Shown: positions 9,316-17,956 of the stretch, piece by piece | Layout: every line of letters begins with the position of its first letter | How positions within the stretch are numbered: the first letter of the stretch is position 1 | Origin: Azophilus sp965116165 | GTDB lineage: Bacteria; Pseudomonadota; Gammaproteobacteria; Pseudomonadales; Azotimanducaceae | Assembly: GCA_965116165.1 (NCBI GenBank) | Contig: OZ220484.1 | Span: 3,534,001 to 3,598,000, forward strand | Reading direction: 5' to 3' | DNA length: 64,000 bases | Program-made: the position numbers and the translations under genes | Notes under the pieces: model-generated | Database searches by the model: none | Seen by the model: the letters and a program-made list of their open reading frames with translations, nothing else | What the model was told of the DNA's origin: nothing

Positions 9316-10347
9316 GTGGCCATTGCATCCACCAACGAAGGTGTTAACAGCCAGCTTTATCTGAAGCGGGTGCCGGAGGGCATTGCCGGCCCGGACGACT
9401 TCGAGGTCCGCACAGCCGCCGTTCCCGAAACCGGTGCCGGCCAGGTGTTGGTGCAGGCGCATTATCTTGCCGTCGATGCCGCACTGCGCCTGATCGTGCG
9501 GGATAGCGACGAGTTCTTGTTTCGGGTGCGGCCCGGCGATCCGATACGGGGCTCCATGGCGGGCAGGGTGGTCGAATCCAACCATCCCAATTTCCGGGTT
9601 GGCGAGGCGGTGCTCGCTTCCCAGGGCGTGCGGAACTATGCCCTGAGCGATGGTGGCGACTTGGAGAAGTGCGACCTGAAACAGGCACCGCTCGGTTCCT
9701 GGCTCGGTGGTTTCGGCGTTTCGGGCCTTACCGCCTACTTTGCCCTAACCGAGGAATGCAAGCCGCAGCCTGGTCAGACCGTGTTGGTGAACGGTGCTGC
9801 CGGCGCCGTGGGCTCCATTGCCGGGCAGATCGCGAGGCTGGCGGGGGCGCGGGTCATCGGCATTACCGGCTCCGATGACAAATGTCGCTGGCTGACCGAA
9901 CAGCTTGGCTATCACGCGGCCATCAACTACCGCAACGGCAATCTTTACGAGCAACTCGCGGCAGTGGCGCCCGACCGGATCGATGTGATTTTCGACAATG
10001 TTGGCGGTTCCGTGCTCGATGAGAGCCTTAAGCTGATCGGCATGCGCGGGGTGGTGCTGCTGTGCGGTTCGACATCCCAGTACCCGGCGGAAACCATGGC
10101 CGGCCCGAGCAACTACATCTGGCTCGGCACCATGCGCGCGCGCATGCAGGGCTTTGTCATCTTCGATTACGCCGACCGTTATGCCGAGGCGCGCCGACGC
10201 ATGGCGCACTGGGTGGCAAGCGGCGACTTGCGCTTGGTCGAGCACATCGTGGATGGAGAGGTGGACACATTCCCCGTCGCGTTCCGCCAGCTTTATGAAG
10301 GGGAGAATCGCGGCAAGATGCTGGTCCGCCTGCCAGCGGGTCGTTAG
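9316..10347 (+). CDS. NADP-dependent medium-chain oxidoreductase (CurA/LTB4-DH type)
   Basis: 343 codons from GTG 9316 with GGAGGAGGG 8-15 nt upstream. Medium-chain dehydrogenase/reductase of the zinc-free CurA or leukotriene B4 dehydrogenase group: N-terminal LYLKRVPEGIAGPDDFEV, substrate-domain motif GSMAGRVVESNHPNF, nucleotide loop VNGAAGAVGSIAGQIARL near residue 160, and IFDNVGGSVLDESL. Members reduce alpha,beta-unsaturated ketones or aldehydes with NADPH in the cytosol. It follows the TonB receptor with a 28-nt gap and is probably co-transcribed with it. The true substrate is unknown. Confidence 0.87.
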   Translation: MAIASTNEGVNSQLYLKRVPEGIAGPDDFEVRTAAVPETGAGQVLVQAHYLAVDAALRLIVRDSDEFLFRVRPGDPIRGSMAGRVVESNHPNFRVGEAVLASQGVRNYALSDGGDLEKCDLKQAPLGSWLGGFGVSGLTAYFALTEECKPQPGQTVLVNGAAGAVGSIAGQIARLAGARVIGITGSDDKCRWLTEQLGYHAAINYRNGNLYEQLAAVAPDRIDVIFDNVGGSVLDESLKLIGMRGVVLLCGSTSQYPAETMAGPSNYIWLGTMRARMQGFVIFDYADRYAEARRRMAHWVASGDLRLVEHIVDGEVDTFPVAFRQLYEGENRGKMLVRLPAGR

Positions 10348-10377
10348 CCCGCACCCGCATATGGCGCGCATTGAGGG

Positions 10378-10586
10378 CAACCCGCGGCCCAACGCAATTT
10401 GGTTATCGTGCCCACCGGCAACTCCTCGCCCGACTATTACGGCGGCGACCGGAACGGCAATCTGGATCACTATCCCGGTTCCATCGTCGCCTTGAACGGC
10501 ACCACCGGTGAGATGGTTTGGCATTACCGGACGGTGCATCACGACGTTTGGGATTTCGATGTTCCCGTCCAACCCACACTTGCCGT
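10378..10586 (+). pseudogene. Fragment of a PQQ-dependent membrane dehydrogenase
   Basis: An in-frame stretch reads NLVIVPTGNSSPDYYGG, then NGNLDHYPGSIVALN, GEMVWHYRTVHHDVWDFD and VPVQPTLA. These are hallmark propeller motifs of membrane-bound quinoprotein (glucose-type) dehydrogenases, normally 700-800 residues long. About 70 residues remain, with no start, and the fragment ends exactly where the MITE fragment at 10585 begins, so the rest was lost by deletion or recombination at the repeat. Not functional. Confidence 0.75.
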
Positions 10587-10611
10587 GACTACAGGTTTAA
10601 TCAGATGTTCC
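10585..10611 (+). mobile_element. MITE right-end fragment, followed by CTAA
   Basis: The last ~27 bp of the MITE (GACTACAGGTTTAATCAG...TTCC) followed by CTAA at 10612-10615. The left two thirds are missing. It marks the breakpoint of the PQQ dehydrogenase fragment. Confidence 0.7.
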
Positions 10612-10673
10612 CTAATTTTAACCGCTTGCGCTGATATACCAGTTGGACGATAGTCGCCGTCCTTGTTGTTGGC

Positions 10674-10767
10674 GACGTATCGCCGGATACGCTGGCGGGC
10701 TAGGCCTGCGCATCCGGGCGCTTGCGGACGCGCTGATGTGAAATTATCAGTTGGATGGAGCACTGGT
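10674..10767 (+). repeat. Dispersed repeat C, copy 2
   Basis: Second copy of the ~95-bp repeat, ending one base before the ATG of the M16 peptidase, so that its GGATGGAG is the likely ribosome binding site. A degenerate partial copy (CGCTTGCGCTGATATACCAG, then TTGGACGA) lies just upstream near 10622-10650. Confidence 0.7.
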
Positions 10768-13647
10768 ATGTCGCGATTGATCGGTTGTATTTCATCAAAC
10801 GGAGTGCGCCGTACCCTAGGAAGGGTTGTCGTTCTTTGGACCGCGCTTTTTCTGTCGGCCTCATGCGGCGTCGCCCCGCGTGACGAACCGGATGAGGCGC
10901 AAGGCGTTTCGGGCAACTTGGCGAGCCCATCGGCAACACGGGATGTCGACAGCGCGGTGGTGGATATCGACATCCCTTTCCAAAAATTCACCCTCGACAA
11001 CGGCCTGACCCTCATCGTCCACGAAGACAACAAGGCACCGGTGGTGGCGGTTAATGTCTGGTACCACGTGGGTTCCAAGAACGAGCAACGGGGCAAGACG
11101 GGCTTTGCCCACCTGTTTGAACACCTGATGTTCAACGGTACGGAAAACTACCCCGGTGAATTCTTCGAGCCTTTTGAACGGGTGGGCGCCACCGGCATGA
11201 ACGGCACCACCAACGTTGATCGAACCAACTACTTCGAGGTGGTGCCGAAAAACGCCCTCGATCTGGCGTTGTGGATGGAGTCGGACCGCATGGGCCATCT
11301 GCTCGGCGCGGTCGATCAGGCGCGTCTCGACGAACAGCGCGGCGTGGTGCAGAACGAAAAGCGCCAGAGTGAGAATCAGCCCTATGGGCGCGCCTTCGAC
11401 CTGTTGTTCAAGAACCTGTTCCCGGAAGGGCATCCCTATTCATGGCCCGTTATCGGTAGCATGGCGGATCTGAATGCCGCGTCGCTCGACGATGTGCGGG
11501 AGTGGTTCAATCGCTATTACGGTGCCGCGAATGCGGTCTTGGTCATTGCGGGGGATGTGCGGGCAGAAGATGTAAAGGCCCGCGTCGAGCACTATTTCGG
11601 TCACATTCCCGCTGGGCCGCCGCTCGACCGACAGGCGGAATGGATACCGGAACCACAAGGTTCCCGCCGTCTGGTTATGCAGGATCGGGTGCCGCAGGCG
11701 CGCCTCTTCAAGGCTTGGACCATGCCGGGCTACGGCAGCCTCGATGTCGATCATCTGGATCTCGTGGCGGGCATACTCAGCGAGGGCAAGACATCCCGGC
11801 TCTATAAGCGACTTGTCTACGATGACCGCATCGCCTCGGACATCGGCGCCTTCGCCTTTCCGATGGAGATTGCCGGCATTTTTGGTGTTGTCGCCACGGC
11901 TCTGCCGGAACACAGCCTCGCCGAACTCGACGCGGCTATCGAAGAGGAGATTGCGGCCTTTATCAAGCATGGCCCAACGGCCGACGAATTGAACCGCATG
12001 GTCACGACCCGTCGCGCCGGATTTATTCACGGTATCGAGCGGGTCGGCGGCTTCGGTGGCAAAAGCGATCAACTCGCGCGCAATGAAACGTATATGGGCA
12101 ATCCCGCCTTTTACAAAACCACGCTCGCCCGTTGGCAAGCGGCGACGACGGCCGATCTCAGGGTCGCCGCCGAGCGCTGGATGGAGCGGGGACATTTGAA
12201 CCTGGAGGTGGTGCCCTTCCCATCCACAACGGTCGCCGAGGCCAGAGCGGACCGCTCGCGCCTGCCGGAGACGGGTACGCCACCGGCGGCGCCCTTCGAT
12301 ACGGTCGAACGGTTTGCGCTTGAGAACGGCCTGCAAATCATGCTTGCCGAACGGCGCGCGATTCCCGTCGTCGAAATGAATCTTGTGGTCGATGCGGGCT
12401 TTGCCGCCGATCAGTTCGCCACGCCGGGCACGGCAAACCTCACGCTTGCCATGCTCGACGAGGGCACCAGAAGTCGCAATGCGTTGGAAATCAGCGACGC
12501 GATGCAGCGGTTGGGGGCGGGCCTGGGTGGCGGGTCCGACCTTGACACCTCCTATGTGAACCTATCCGCGCTCAAGGAAAATCTCGCCGAATCACTGGAT
12601 CTGTACGCGGATGTGATCCTGAATCCATCGTTTCCGGCGGCGGATTTCAAGCGCCTCCAGCAATTGCAACTGGTCGCCATACAGCAGGAAAAGGTGCGGC
12701 CCCGAACCTTGGCGCTGCGGCTCTTTCCGCGCATTCTCTACGGCGAGGGCCATGCCTATAGCCTGCCCTTTACGGGCTCCGGCGACGAGGCTTCGGTGGC
12801 GGCACTGACCCCCGAGGATCTCGCGGCTTTCCACAAAACTTGGTTCAAGCCGAACAATGCGACGCTAATCATTGTTGGCGACACCACCCGGGGCGAGATC
12901 GAGCCGCTGCTTACAGAGCGTTTTTCGGCTTGGATACCGGGCAATGTGCCGAGCAAGAACCTTGCTGCCGTCGCCCATCAGGATACATCCGTCGTTTACC
13001 TCGTCGATCGCCCCGATTCCGAGCAATCGGTCGTCATTGCGGGCCATATCGCGCCGCCGCGCAACAACGACGCGGAAATGGCCATCAGCGCCATGAACCA
13101 GGTGCTCGGCGGCGATTTCACGGCGCGCGTCAACATGAATCTTCGCGAAGACAAGGGTTGGTCCTACGGGGCCAGGACGCAAATCGTCGCCGCCCGCGGA
13201 CAACGGCCGTTCCTGGCGGTGGCGCCGGTGCAAACCGACAAGACCAGCGCCGCCATGGCCGAGTTGCAACGCGAAATCAAGGCGATTCGCAGCCATCGCC
13301 CACCGGAGCCGGAGGAAATCGCCAAGGTGAAGGACCGACGCATACTGTCGCTGCCGGGGCGTTGGGAAACGGCTTCCGCGGTTGTGGGCTCACTTTCCGA
13401 GATCGTGCGATTTGGGTTGTCGGATGATTATTGGCACACCTACGCCGATGCGGTTCGGCGTCTATCCGAGGCTGAAATCCGGCGCGCCGCGGTTGAGGTG
13501 GTGCGACCGCAGCGGCTGATTTGGGTTGTGGTGGGCGATAGAAACCGTATTGAGGCGGATATTCGGGCGCTTCGGCTTGGCGATATCGTCGCGCTCGATG
13601 CGGATGGCAATGTGCTTGACTCCGGCGTCGACGATTCCAGCAACTGA
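10768..13647 (+). CDS. M16-family zinc metallopeptidase, two-domain, exported
   Basis: 959 codons from ATG 10768 with GGATGGAG 8 nt upstream. The N-terminus has a basic start and a hydrophobic stretch (VVVLWTALFLSASC, Cys near residue 33), so it is probably exported, perhaps as a lipoprotein although the lipobox is weak. The first M16 domain carries the inverted zinc motif HLFEHLMF near residue 115 and the third ligand region QNEKRQSEN near 195. The second half (from about residue 505, FALENGLQIMLAERR) is an M16 domain without the HxxEH motif, as in other long M16 proteases that close as a clam shell. Such enzymes degrade peptides in the periplasm. It stands alone between repeats. Confidence 0.9.
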   Translation: MSRLIGCISSNGVRRTLGRVVVLWTALFLSASCGVAPRDEPDEAQGVSGNLASPSATRDVDSAVVDIDIPFQKFTLDNGLTLIVHEDNKAPVVAVNVWYHVGSKNEQRGKTGFAHLFEHLMFNGTENYPGEFFEPFERVGATGMNGTTNVDRTNYFEVVPKNALDLALWMESDRMGHLLGAVDQARLDEQRGVVQNEKRQSENQPYGRAFDLLFKNLFPEGHPYSWPVIGSMADLNAASLDDVREWFNRYYGAANAVLVIAGDVRAEDVKARVEHYFGHIPAGPPLDRQAEWIPEPQGSRRLVMQDRVPQARLFKAWTMPGYGSLDVDHLDLVAGILSEGKTSRLYKRLVYDDRIASDIGAFAFPMEIAGIFGVVATALPEHSLAELDAAIEEEIAAFIKHGPTADELNRMVTTRRAGFIHGIERVGGFGGKSDQLARNETYMGNPAFYKTTLARWQAATTADLRVAAERWMERGHLNLEVVPFPSTTVAEARADRSRLPETGTPPAAPFDTVERFALENGLQIMLAERRAIPVVEMNLVVDAGFAADQFATPGTANLTLAMLDEGTRSRNALEISDAMQRLGAGLGGGSDLDTSYVNLSALKENLAESLDLYADVILNPSFPAADFKRLQQLQLVAIQQEKVRPRTLALRLFPRILYGEGHAYSLPFTGSGDEASVAALTPEDLAAFHKTWFKPNNATLIIVGDTTRGEIEPLLTERFSAWIPGNVPSKNLAAVAHQDTSVVYLVDRPDSEQSVVIAGHIAPPRNNDAEMAISAMNQVLGGDFTARVNMNLREDKGWSYGARTQIVAARGQRPFLAVAPVQTDKTSAAMAELQREIKAIRSHRPPEPEEIAKVKDRRILSLPGRWETASAVVGSLSEIVRFGLSDDYWHTYADAVRRLSEAEIRRAAVEVVRPQRLIWVVVGDRNRIEADIRALRLGDIVALDADGNVLDSGVDDSSN

Positions 13648-13923
13648 CGGGCGCAACCGTGGAATGGGTGTTGTTGGCTCTGCTGATCTTTTCGGCGACA
13701 GCCAGGAAAATTGTGGGGGAGGCTTTTTCCGGGTGTTTTTCTGTCCTTTCTATTGTGCTTCTCGTCGCCGTCGTGCTGTGGCTGCTGAGCTCATGTGTTT
13801 GAGGGGGGTGGGTTGGCCGTATTGGGGGTGTTATATCGACTTGACTTTTTCGGATTGCGTCGAGCCAAGGCTCGCGCACCACTCGGTTCGTGCAGATGGC
13901 GAACGGCGACACAACCAATTTAG
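13648..13923. other. Intergenic region holding repeat B copy 2
   Basis: No gene is convincing here. 13833-13900 is the inverted copy of repeat B, and MITE copy 3 starts at 13924. The stretch 13655-13830 shows nothing recognised. Confidence 0.5.
13833..13900 (-). repeat. Dispersed repeat B, copy 2 (inverted)
   Basis: Reverse complement reads CTGCACGAACCGAGTGGTGC, then GCGAGCCTTGGCTCG and AATCCGAAAAAGTCAAGTCG, matching 2694-2768 and 42971-43044. Confidence 0.65.
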
Positions 13924-14023
13924 GGAAGGTCTGAACAAATCAATAGAGCGGCATTTGGGATACTCGTAATCTATTGATTTTATTAAATCGGATGCCAAGC
14001 CCGCAGGATTAATCAGAGGTTCC
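13924..14023 (+). mobile_element. MITE copy 3, flanked by TTAG
   Basis: 100-bp full copy from GGAAGGTCTGAACAAATC to AATCAGAGGTTCC with perfect TTAG on both sides (13920-13923, 14024-14027). It lies 32 bp from the 3' end of the CmcJ-like gene. Confidence 0.88.
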
Positions 14024-14055
14024 TTAGCTTGGCGGCGGTACCTCTGCTCTGGAAA

Positions 14056-15342
14056 CTATTGTTCCTGGAAAAAGACGAAAGACCGAACCACGATGTTTTT
14101 TCGGCAGGGTGTATCGGCGGGTGCCCTTGGATCAATGCAGGCGGTGTGGAATGACCAGCGGGAAACGGACCCGTCGGTGAGCGAGTCGTAGCATTTGAGC
14201 AAGGATACCTCGGTCGGCTGCTGCTCGGGGAGCCAATACCATTCGTGCTCGGGTCGGTAGGTGAAGCGGGTGGTCTCGCCGACCCGGTCGTCGTAGATGC
14301 GGTAATTGGTGATGTAGGGTTGGTCGGCAAAGGACGGCCAGGCGCACAGCACAAAGGGGTTTTGCCGCACGGTTTCCATCGGCTTGGCCAGGTTGATGGA
14401 CATGAAGCGTCGCGACATCTTCGCGTCCGCCTCGGCTTCCGTGTAATGCTGCGTGCGTCCGAAATTACGCAAATTCCTCGTGAGTAGCTCCCGGCACCTT
14501 ACCCGCCCGCTGTTGTCGTTTAGATCGTTGTGGACCAGGTTTGCGTAGAAGGTGTTAACCCCTGGGTTTTTGTTGTCCTGGTCTTCCGTTCGGTCGCCCG
14601 CATAATGCTTGTCGAATACATCGTGGTTGTAGACGAGCGCATCCGTCGCGCCGGGGAAGAACTCGAGCAGCAGTGCTTCCATCTCCGGATAGAAGACCCG
14701 CTCCACCTCGTGCGCATCGTAGAAATTTTCGCACTTCGATTCGCAGTGCGCGAGGGCGACGCCCAGCTTGTCCATGCACTTTGGGCCATAGGGCGAGAGC
14801 TTGGGGTAGTAGCTCTCGATGCGCCGCGCATCGCGCAATACCTGGGGGAAGTAAAGGGAGCGCCGGTTGTTCTCCTGTTCGTCGTTGCGCAGTGCCCGGG
14901 CGTCGTCTTCGCGCTGCGGATCGCGCCAGAGCGCATTGGACGAGACGACGGAGTAGGAGGGTTGTTCGTGGATGGTGTAGCGCAGCGGTATGGCCAGGCC
15001 ACCTTCCGGCACCTCGAAGTTGTTTGCCCGAATATAGTCCCAGCATTCCGCAAAGCGCCGGAAGCCAAGCCCCCACTTGGTTTTGATCGGGCCGGGCGGC
15101 GCGTTGTCGAGCGCTTCGACAAGTGCTCGCCCTTCGCCTTGTGCGATTTGTTTGAGCGCCGCTTCGGTCGCGGCGGTGGTTCCGGCGTCGCCGTTCCGGT
15201 CGAATGCGGCATACGGCAGCCCATTGTTCGCGGCAATGGGCGGCGGCTGCCCCTGTGTTAATTCAAACGGAGGCACGTAGACCGGGGAGACAGGCGGCCG
15301 ATGCGCCTGGTCCGGGCTCGCGATGACGGCGGGTTGGTTCAT
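14056..15342 (-). CDS. CmcJ/NvfI-family oxygenase-like protein
   Basis: 428 codons from ATG 15342, with GGAG 9 nt upstream. The C-terminal half carries the pattern of the CmcJ/AsaB/GA4-desaturase-like family: YNHDVFDKH, VHNDLNDNSG, SRRFMSINLAKPM, FVLCAWPSF, HEWYWLPEQ, TEVSLLKCYDSL and WSFHTACIDP. Members are Fe(II)/2-oxoglutarate-like hydroxylases or methoxylation partners in natural-product pathways, mostly in fungi and actinomycetes and scattered in proteobacteria. The N-terminal ~100 residues (Pro-rich MNQPAVIASPDQ) are not recognised. No biosynthetic genes lie nearby, so it is an orphan. Downstream on its strand is MITE copy 3; upstream is an IS graveyard. Substrate unknown. Confidence 0.75.
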   Translation of the reverse strand: MNQPAVIASPDQAHRPPVSPVYVPPFELTQGQPPPIAANNGLPYAAFDRNGDAGTTAATEAALKQIAQGEGRALVEALDNAPPGPIKTKWGLGFRRFAECWDYIRANNFEVPEGGLAIPLRYTIHEQPSYSVVSSNALWRDPQREDDARALRNDEQENNRRSLYFPQVLRDARRIESYYPKLSPYGPKCMDKLGVALAHCESKCENFYDAHEVERVFYPEMEALLLEFFPGATDALVYNHDVFDKHYAGDRTEDQDNKNPGVNTFYANLVHNDLNDNSGRVRCRELLTRNLRNFGRTQHYTEAEADAKMSRRFMSINLAKPMETVRQNPFVLCAWPSFADQPYITNYRIYDDRVGETTRFTYRPEHEWYWLPEQQPTEVSLLKCYDSLTDGSVSRWSFHTACIDPRAPADTPCRKNIVVRSFVFFQEQ

Positions 15343-15486
15343 GCTTGGCTCCGATTGGCAAGTGACGCATTATGGTACAGGAAGCTGGCCCCCGATGGCG
15401 GTGCTTTATAAGGGAACGGGGGTAACGGTCCCCACCGTTCAAGGCATGGACGACGTGCGCCGCCAACTCAGGCATGCTTGGTTCAA

Positions 15487-16315
15487 CTAAATGAACAAGG
15501 AGCCCGGGCATGAAGCTGTTGCAGGCCTGCCTCCCTTCCCGCAAGCGCCCTTGCGTCGACACCCGGACCACCGGAACCGCCGATCCCGGCCCAAGCAATG
15601 GACCCCCCTGGACCGGCGGCGCGTCGAGAACGAACGCAGGCCCTGGGCCGGGCGCGCCGTCATCCACGCCATCCTCTCCAGACACCACGACGACTTCACC
15701 CCGGGCGTCTCCAGCGTCGGACGCCTCGTCTCCCGGGGCACCCGCGCCTCGCGTCGCACTGCGAGGGATGCGCCAAAAGCAGGCGGCGGAGATGCTTCAA
15801 CGGACACGCCCGGCACCTCCCCGCCGGACAAAGGCCCGCACGGCCCGGGGAACTCGTCCAAATCGACCACATGACCGTCCATGTCGACGGCAAGTCCCTC
15901 AAACAATTCCACGCCAAGAATCCCATCACCAAGGCCCCGTACGCTAGAACCTGTTCCAGCGCTACCTCCAAAACCGCTGCGCGGTTCCTCGGTGAGGTCC
16001 GGAGGCACATGCCCATCCGGTCCGCGCGGGTCGCCGGCGGAGCCGAGTTCATGAGGGACTTCGAGGCCGCCCGCGAAGCCGAAAACATCCCCCTCAACGT
16101 CCCGCCCCCGCGCCGACCGGACCTCAATGGGCACGTCGGGCGCAGCAACCGAGCCCCGCGAACCGAGTTCCGGTCGGTGTACCGCGGCGAACTCACCGTC
16201 GCCGCTATCAACAGGGCCCTCGGTACCTAGACGACTATCACAACGTCCGGCGCACCAGGCCCTCGGATGGCTCACCCCGGCCCAATTTCAGCGTACAATG
16301 ACCGCATTGCCTGAT
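15487..16315 (+). pseudogene. Decayed rve-type (IS481-like) transposase
   Basis: Pieces of an integrase-core transposase occur in more than one frame: a helix-turn-helix-like part with TPLDRRRVENERR, GRAVIHAILSRHH and SVGRLVSRG (frame of 15491), then LVQIDHMTVHVDGKSLKQFH, ARFLGEVRRHMP, FMRDFEAAREAENIPL, RRPDLNGHVGRSNRAPRTEF and VYRGELTVAAINRALGT (frame of 15598, stop at 16228-16230), then HQALGWLTPAQFQ in a third frame. At least two frameshifts make it inactive. The DD-E catalytic region is partly recognisable. Confidence 0.75.
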
Positions 16316-16318
16316 CCC

Positions 16319-17005
16319 AAAATTCCGAAAGGTAGTGAACCCGCTCACCGGGTTGCCAGTACCGCACCGCTTGGCATATGCTTGACCGTATTAGGGATGC
16401 CTGCGCACAGGGCTATTTCAAGCTCCATGAAACCGTCAATGTGGGTGCAACCTACATTGATGACAATAGGAAGGACATGAGCAGGGCCAAGCGCGGGAAA
16501 CCTATCGGCTCGGGTCGCGGTTCCGTGGGGAAGGTGCTAGTTGCGAGTGCTAGGGAACGCAAGGGTAAATGTGAAGGCTGAACCTGTCGAGAAAACTACC
16601 TCGAACGCGCTTGTCAAATTCGTTGAGGTAAACGTGGAGTCGAGGTCAACGGTCTATACCGATAAGGTTAGGGCGTACATTCCCCTTCCGAACATCATCG
16701 ACCAATACGACTACGTAAAGCACAGCGAGGGCGAGTATGTACACGACAACGTTCATACCAACAACGTTGAATCCGTCTGGGCGGTGCTCAAGCGCTCGAT
16801 TAACGGCACATGGCACCACGTTTTTTTCAAGCATCTTGGCCAGTACGTCAACGAGGTGATTTTTCGCCTGAATGAAGGCAACCACGAGGTTGACACTATC
16901 GACCGCATCGGCGAACTTGCTGCTCAGATCGATGGCAAGCGGCTGCGGTATGTTGATATCATCGCCGACAACGGCAAGTCTGCCGTTCCAGTGGAACTGC
17001 GATGA
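16319..17005 (+). pseudogene. IS1595-family (ISXO2-like) transposase remnant 1
   Basis: From 16378 the frames read HMLDRIRDACAQGYFKLHE and GRGSVGKVLVASARERKGK, then after a frameshift near 16540 VEKTTSNALVKFVE, NNVESVWAVLKRSINGTWHH, YVNEVIFRLNEGNHEVDTIDR and IIADNGKSAVPVELR, ending TGA 17003-17005. This is the DDE domain and tail of an IS1595-type transposase. The N-terminal zinc ribbon is absent and the ETYIGG motif is degraded (ATYIDD). Its stop overlaps the ATG of the MT-A70 gene (ATGA). The segment just upstream (CCCAAAATTCCGAAAGG) recurs near the other two remnants. Confidence 0.8.
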
Positions 17006-17574
17006 TGGCGAGACAATACAAGTGCGTCGTGGTTGACCCGCCTTGGGATCAAGGTAAAACAGGAAAAAGGAAGGTACGTCCCAATCAGGGAACGGAGCTG
17101 CCCTATTCCACCATGACATACAGAGAAATCGTTGCGGTTCCCGTTGGTGAATGGGCGGCAGAAGATGCTTTTATCTGGTTGTGGGCAACCAATAGCAAGT
17201 CAAGATCAAGCGGCAAGCCAATCCTGGTGCAGGCGTTTGCCCTTTTGGATGATTGGGGTTTCAACTACTACACAACGCTAACTTGGGACAAGTCTACAGG
17301 GCCCTGTCCGTTTGGGCCATATCAAATAACTACCGAACATTGCTTGTTCGGCTACAGGGGTAAGTGCCGGTTTCCGAAGAGTTCAATAGGGAAGATGAAA
17401 ACCCTGTTTGAAGCACCCGTTACCAAACATAGCGAAAAGCCTGCATTGTTTTATCGCAACATTGGACACTACTTCGATGGCTCGAAGCTGGACGTTTTTG
17501 CACGGCGGCACCACGATGGATTTGATGCGTGGGGGAATGAGGCGGATATGACGGGATTGATGGTCGCCGCATGA
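17002..17574 (+). CDS. MT-A70-family DNA adenine methyltransferase
   Basis: 190 codons from ATG 17002 (or the next codon, ATG 17005). The catalytic DPPW is at residues 12-15 (KCVVVDPPWDQGK), followed by TELPYSTMTYREIVAVPV, FIWLWATN, WGFNYYTTLTWDK and KPALFYRNIGHYF near 155, the order found in MT-A70 adenine-N6 methyltransferases of phage and mobile elements. It probably methylates adenine in DNA. The start overlaps the stop of the IS1595 remnant by 4 nt and its own stop overlaps the next methyltransferase gene by 4 nt, so the three reading frames are chained and likely translationally coupled. Probably a passenger of the transposon. Confidence 0.85.
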   Translation: MMARQYKCVVVDPPWDQGKTGKRKVRPNQGTELPYSTMTYREIVAVPVGEWAAEDAFIWLWATNSKSRSSGKPILVQAFALLDDWGFNYYTTLTWDKSTGPCPFGPYQITTEHCLFGYRGKCRFPKSSIGKMKTLFEAPVTKHSEKPALFYRNIGHYFDGSKLDVFARRHHDGFDAWGNEADMTGLMVAA

Positions 17575-17956
17575 GTGCATTACGGGCAAATGAATTGTCT
17601 GGCTCTGTATGGCTTAAAAATTCCTTCAGTATTTGGCGGAATTTGCATAAGGATCAAGATGCTTCTGGGCATCCCGCAACATTCCCTGTGTCATTAGCAA
17701 CAAAGACCATTGAATGCTTCGCTGCGAACCAAAGAGGAGTTTTGTTAGACCCTTTCGCTGGTTCGGGATCATCGATGATTGCCGCGATGCGTTTAGGCAT
17801 GGGTGCCATAGGCTTCGACATAAATCCAGAGTACCGGAGCCTATTCGAGCAACGTATTTCCCTTCTAGAGATAGATATCCCTTGGGAATATCACATATCA
17901 GATGCTCGAAATATTGGTCAATCGATAGGTAAAAACACCATTGAGATATGTCTCAC
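17571..17956 (+). pseudogene. DNA methyltransferase (DPFAGSG type), cut by IS3 copy 1
   Basis: Starts at ATG 17571 inside the stop of the MT-A70 gene. Visible: WLKNSFSIWRNLHKD, HPATFPVSLATKTIECF and the SAM-binding motif LLDPFAGSGSSMIAAMRLG near residues 58-75, then GFDINPEYRSLFEQR. This is the C-terminal half of a beta-class N4-cytosine/N6-adenine methyltransferase. No DPPY-type motif precedes it, so it is either a split enzyme working with the adjacent DPPW protein or a natural short form. The gene is interrupted at 17957 by an IS3 element; the frame runs 14 codons into the IS. No obvious continuation was recognised beyond 19455. Confidence 0.65.
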
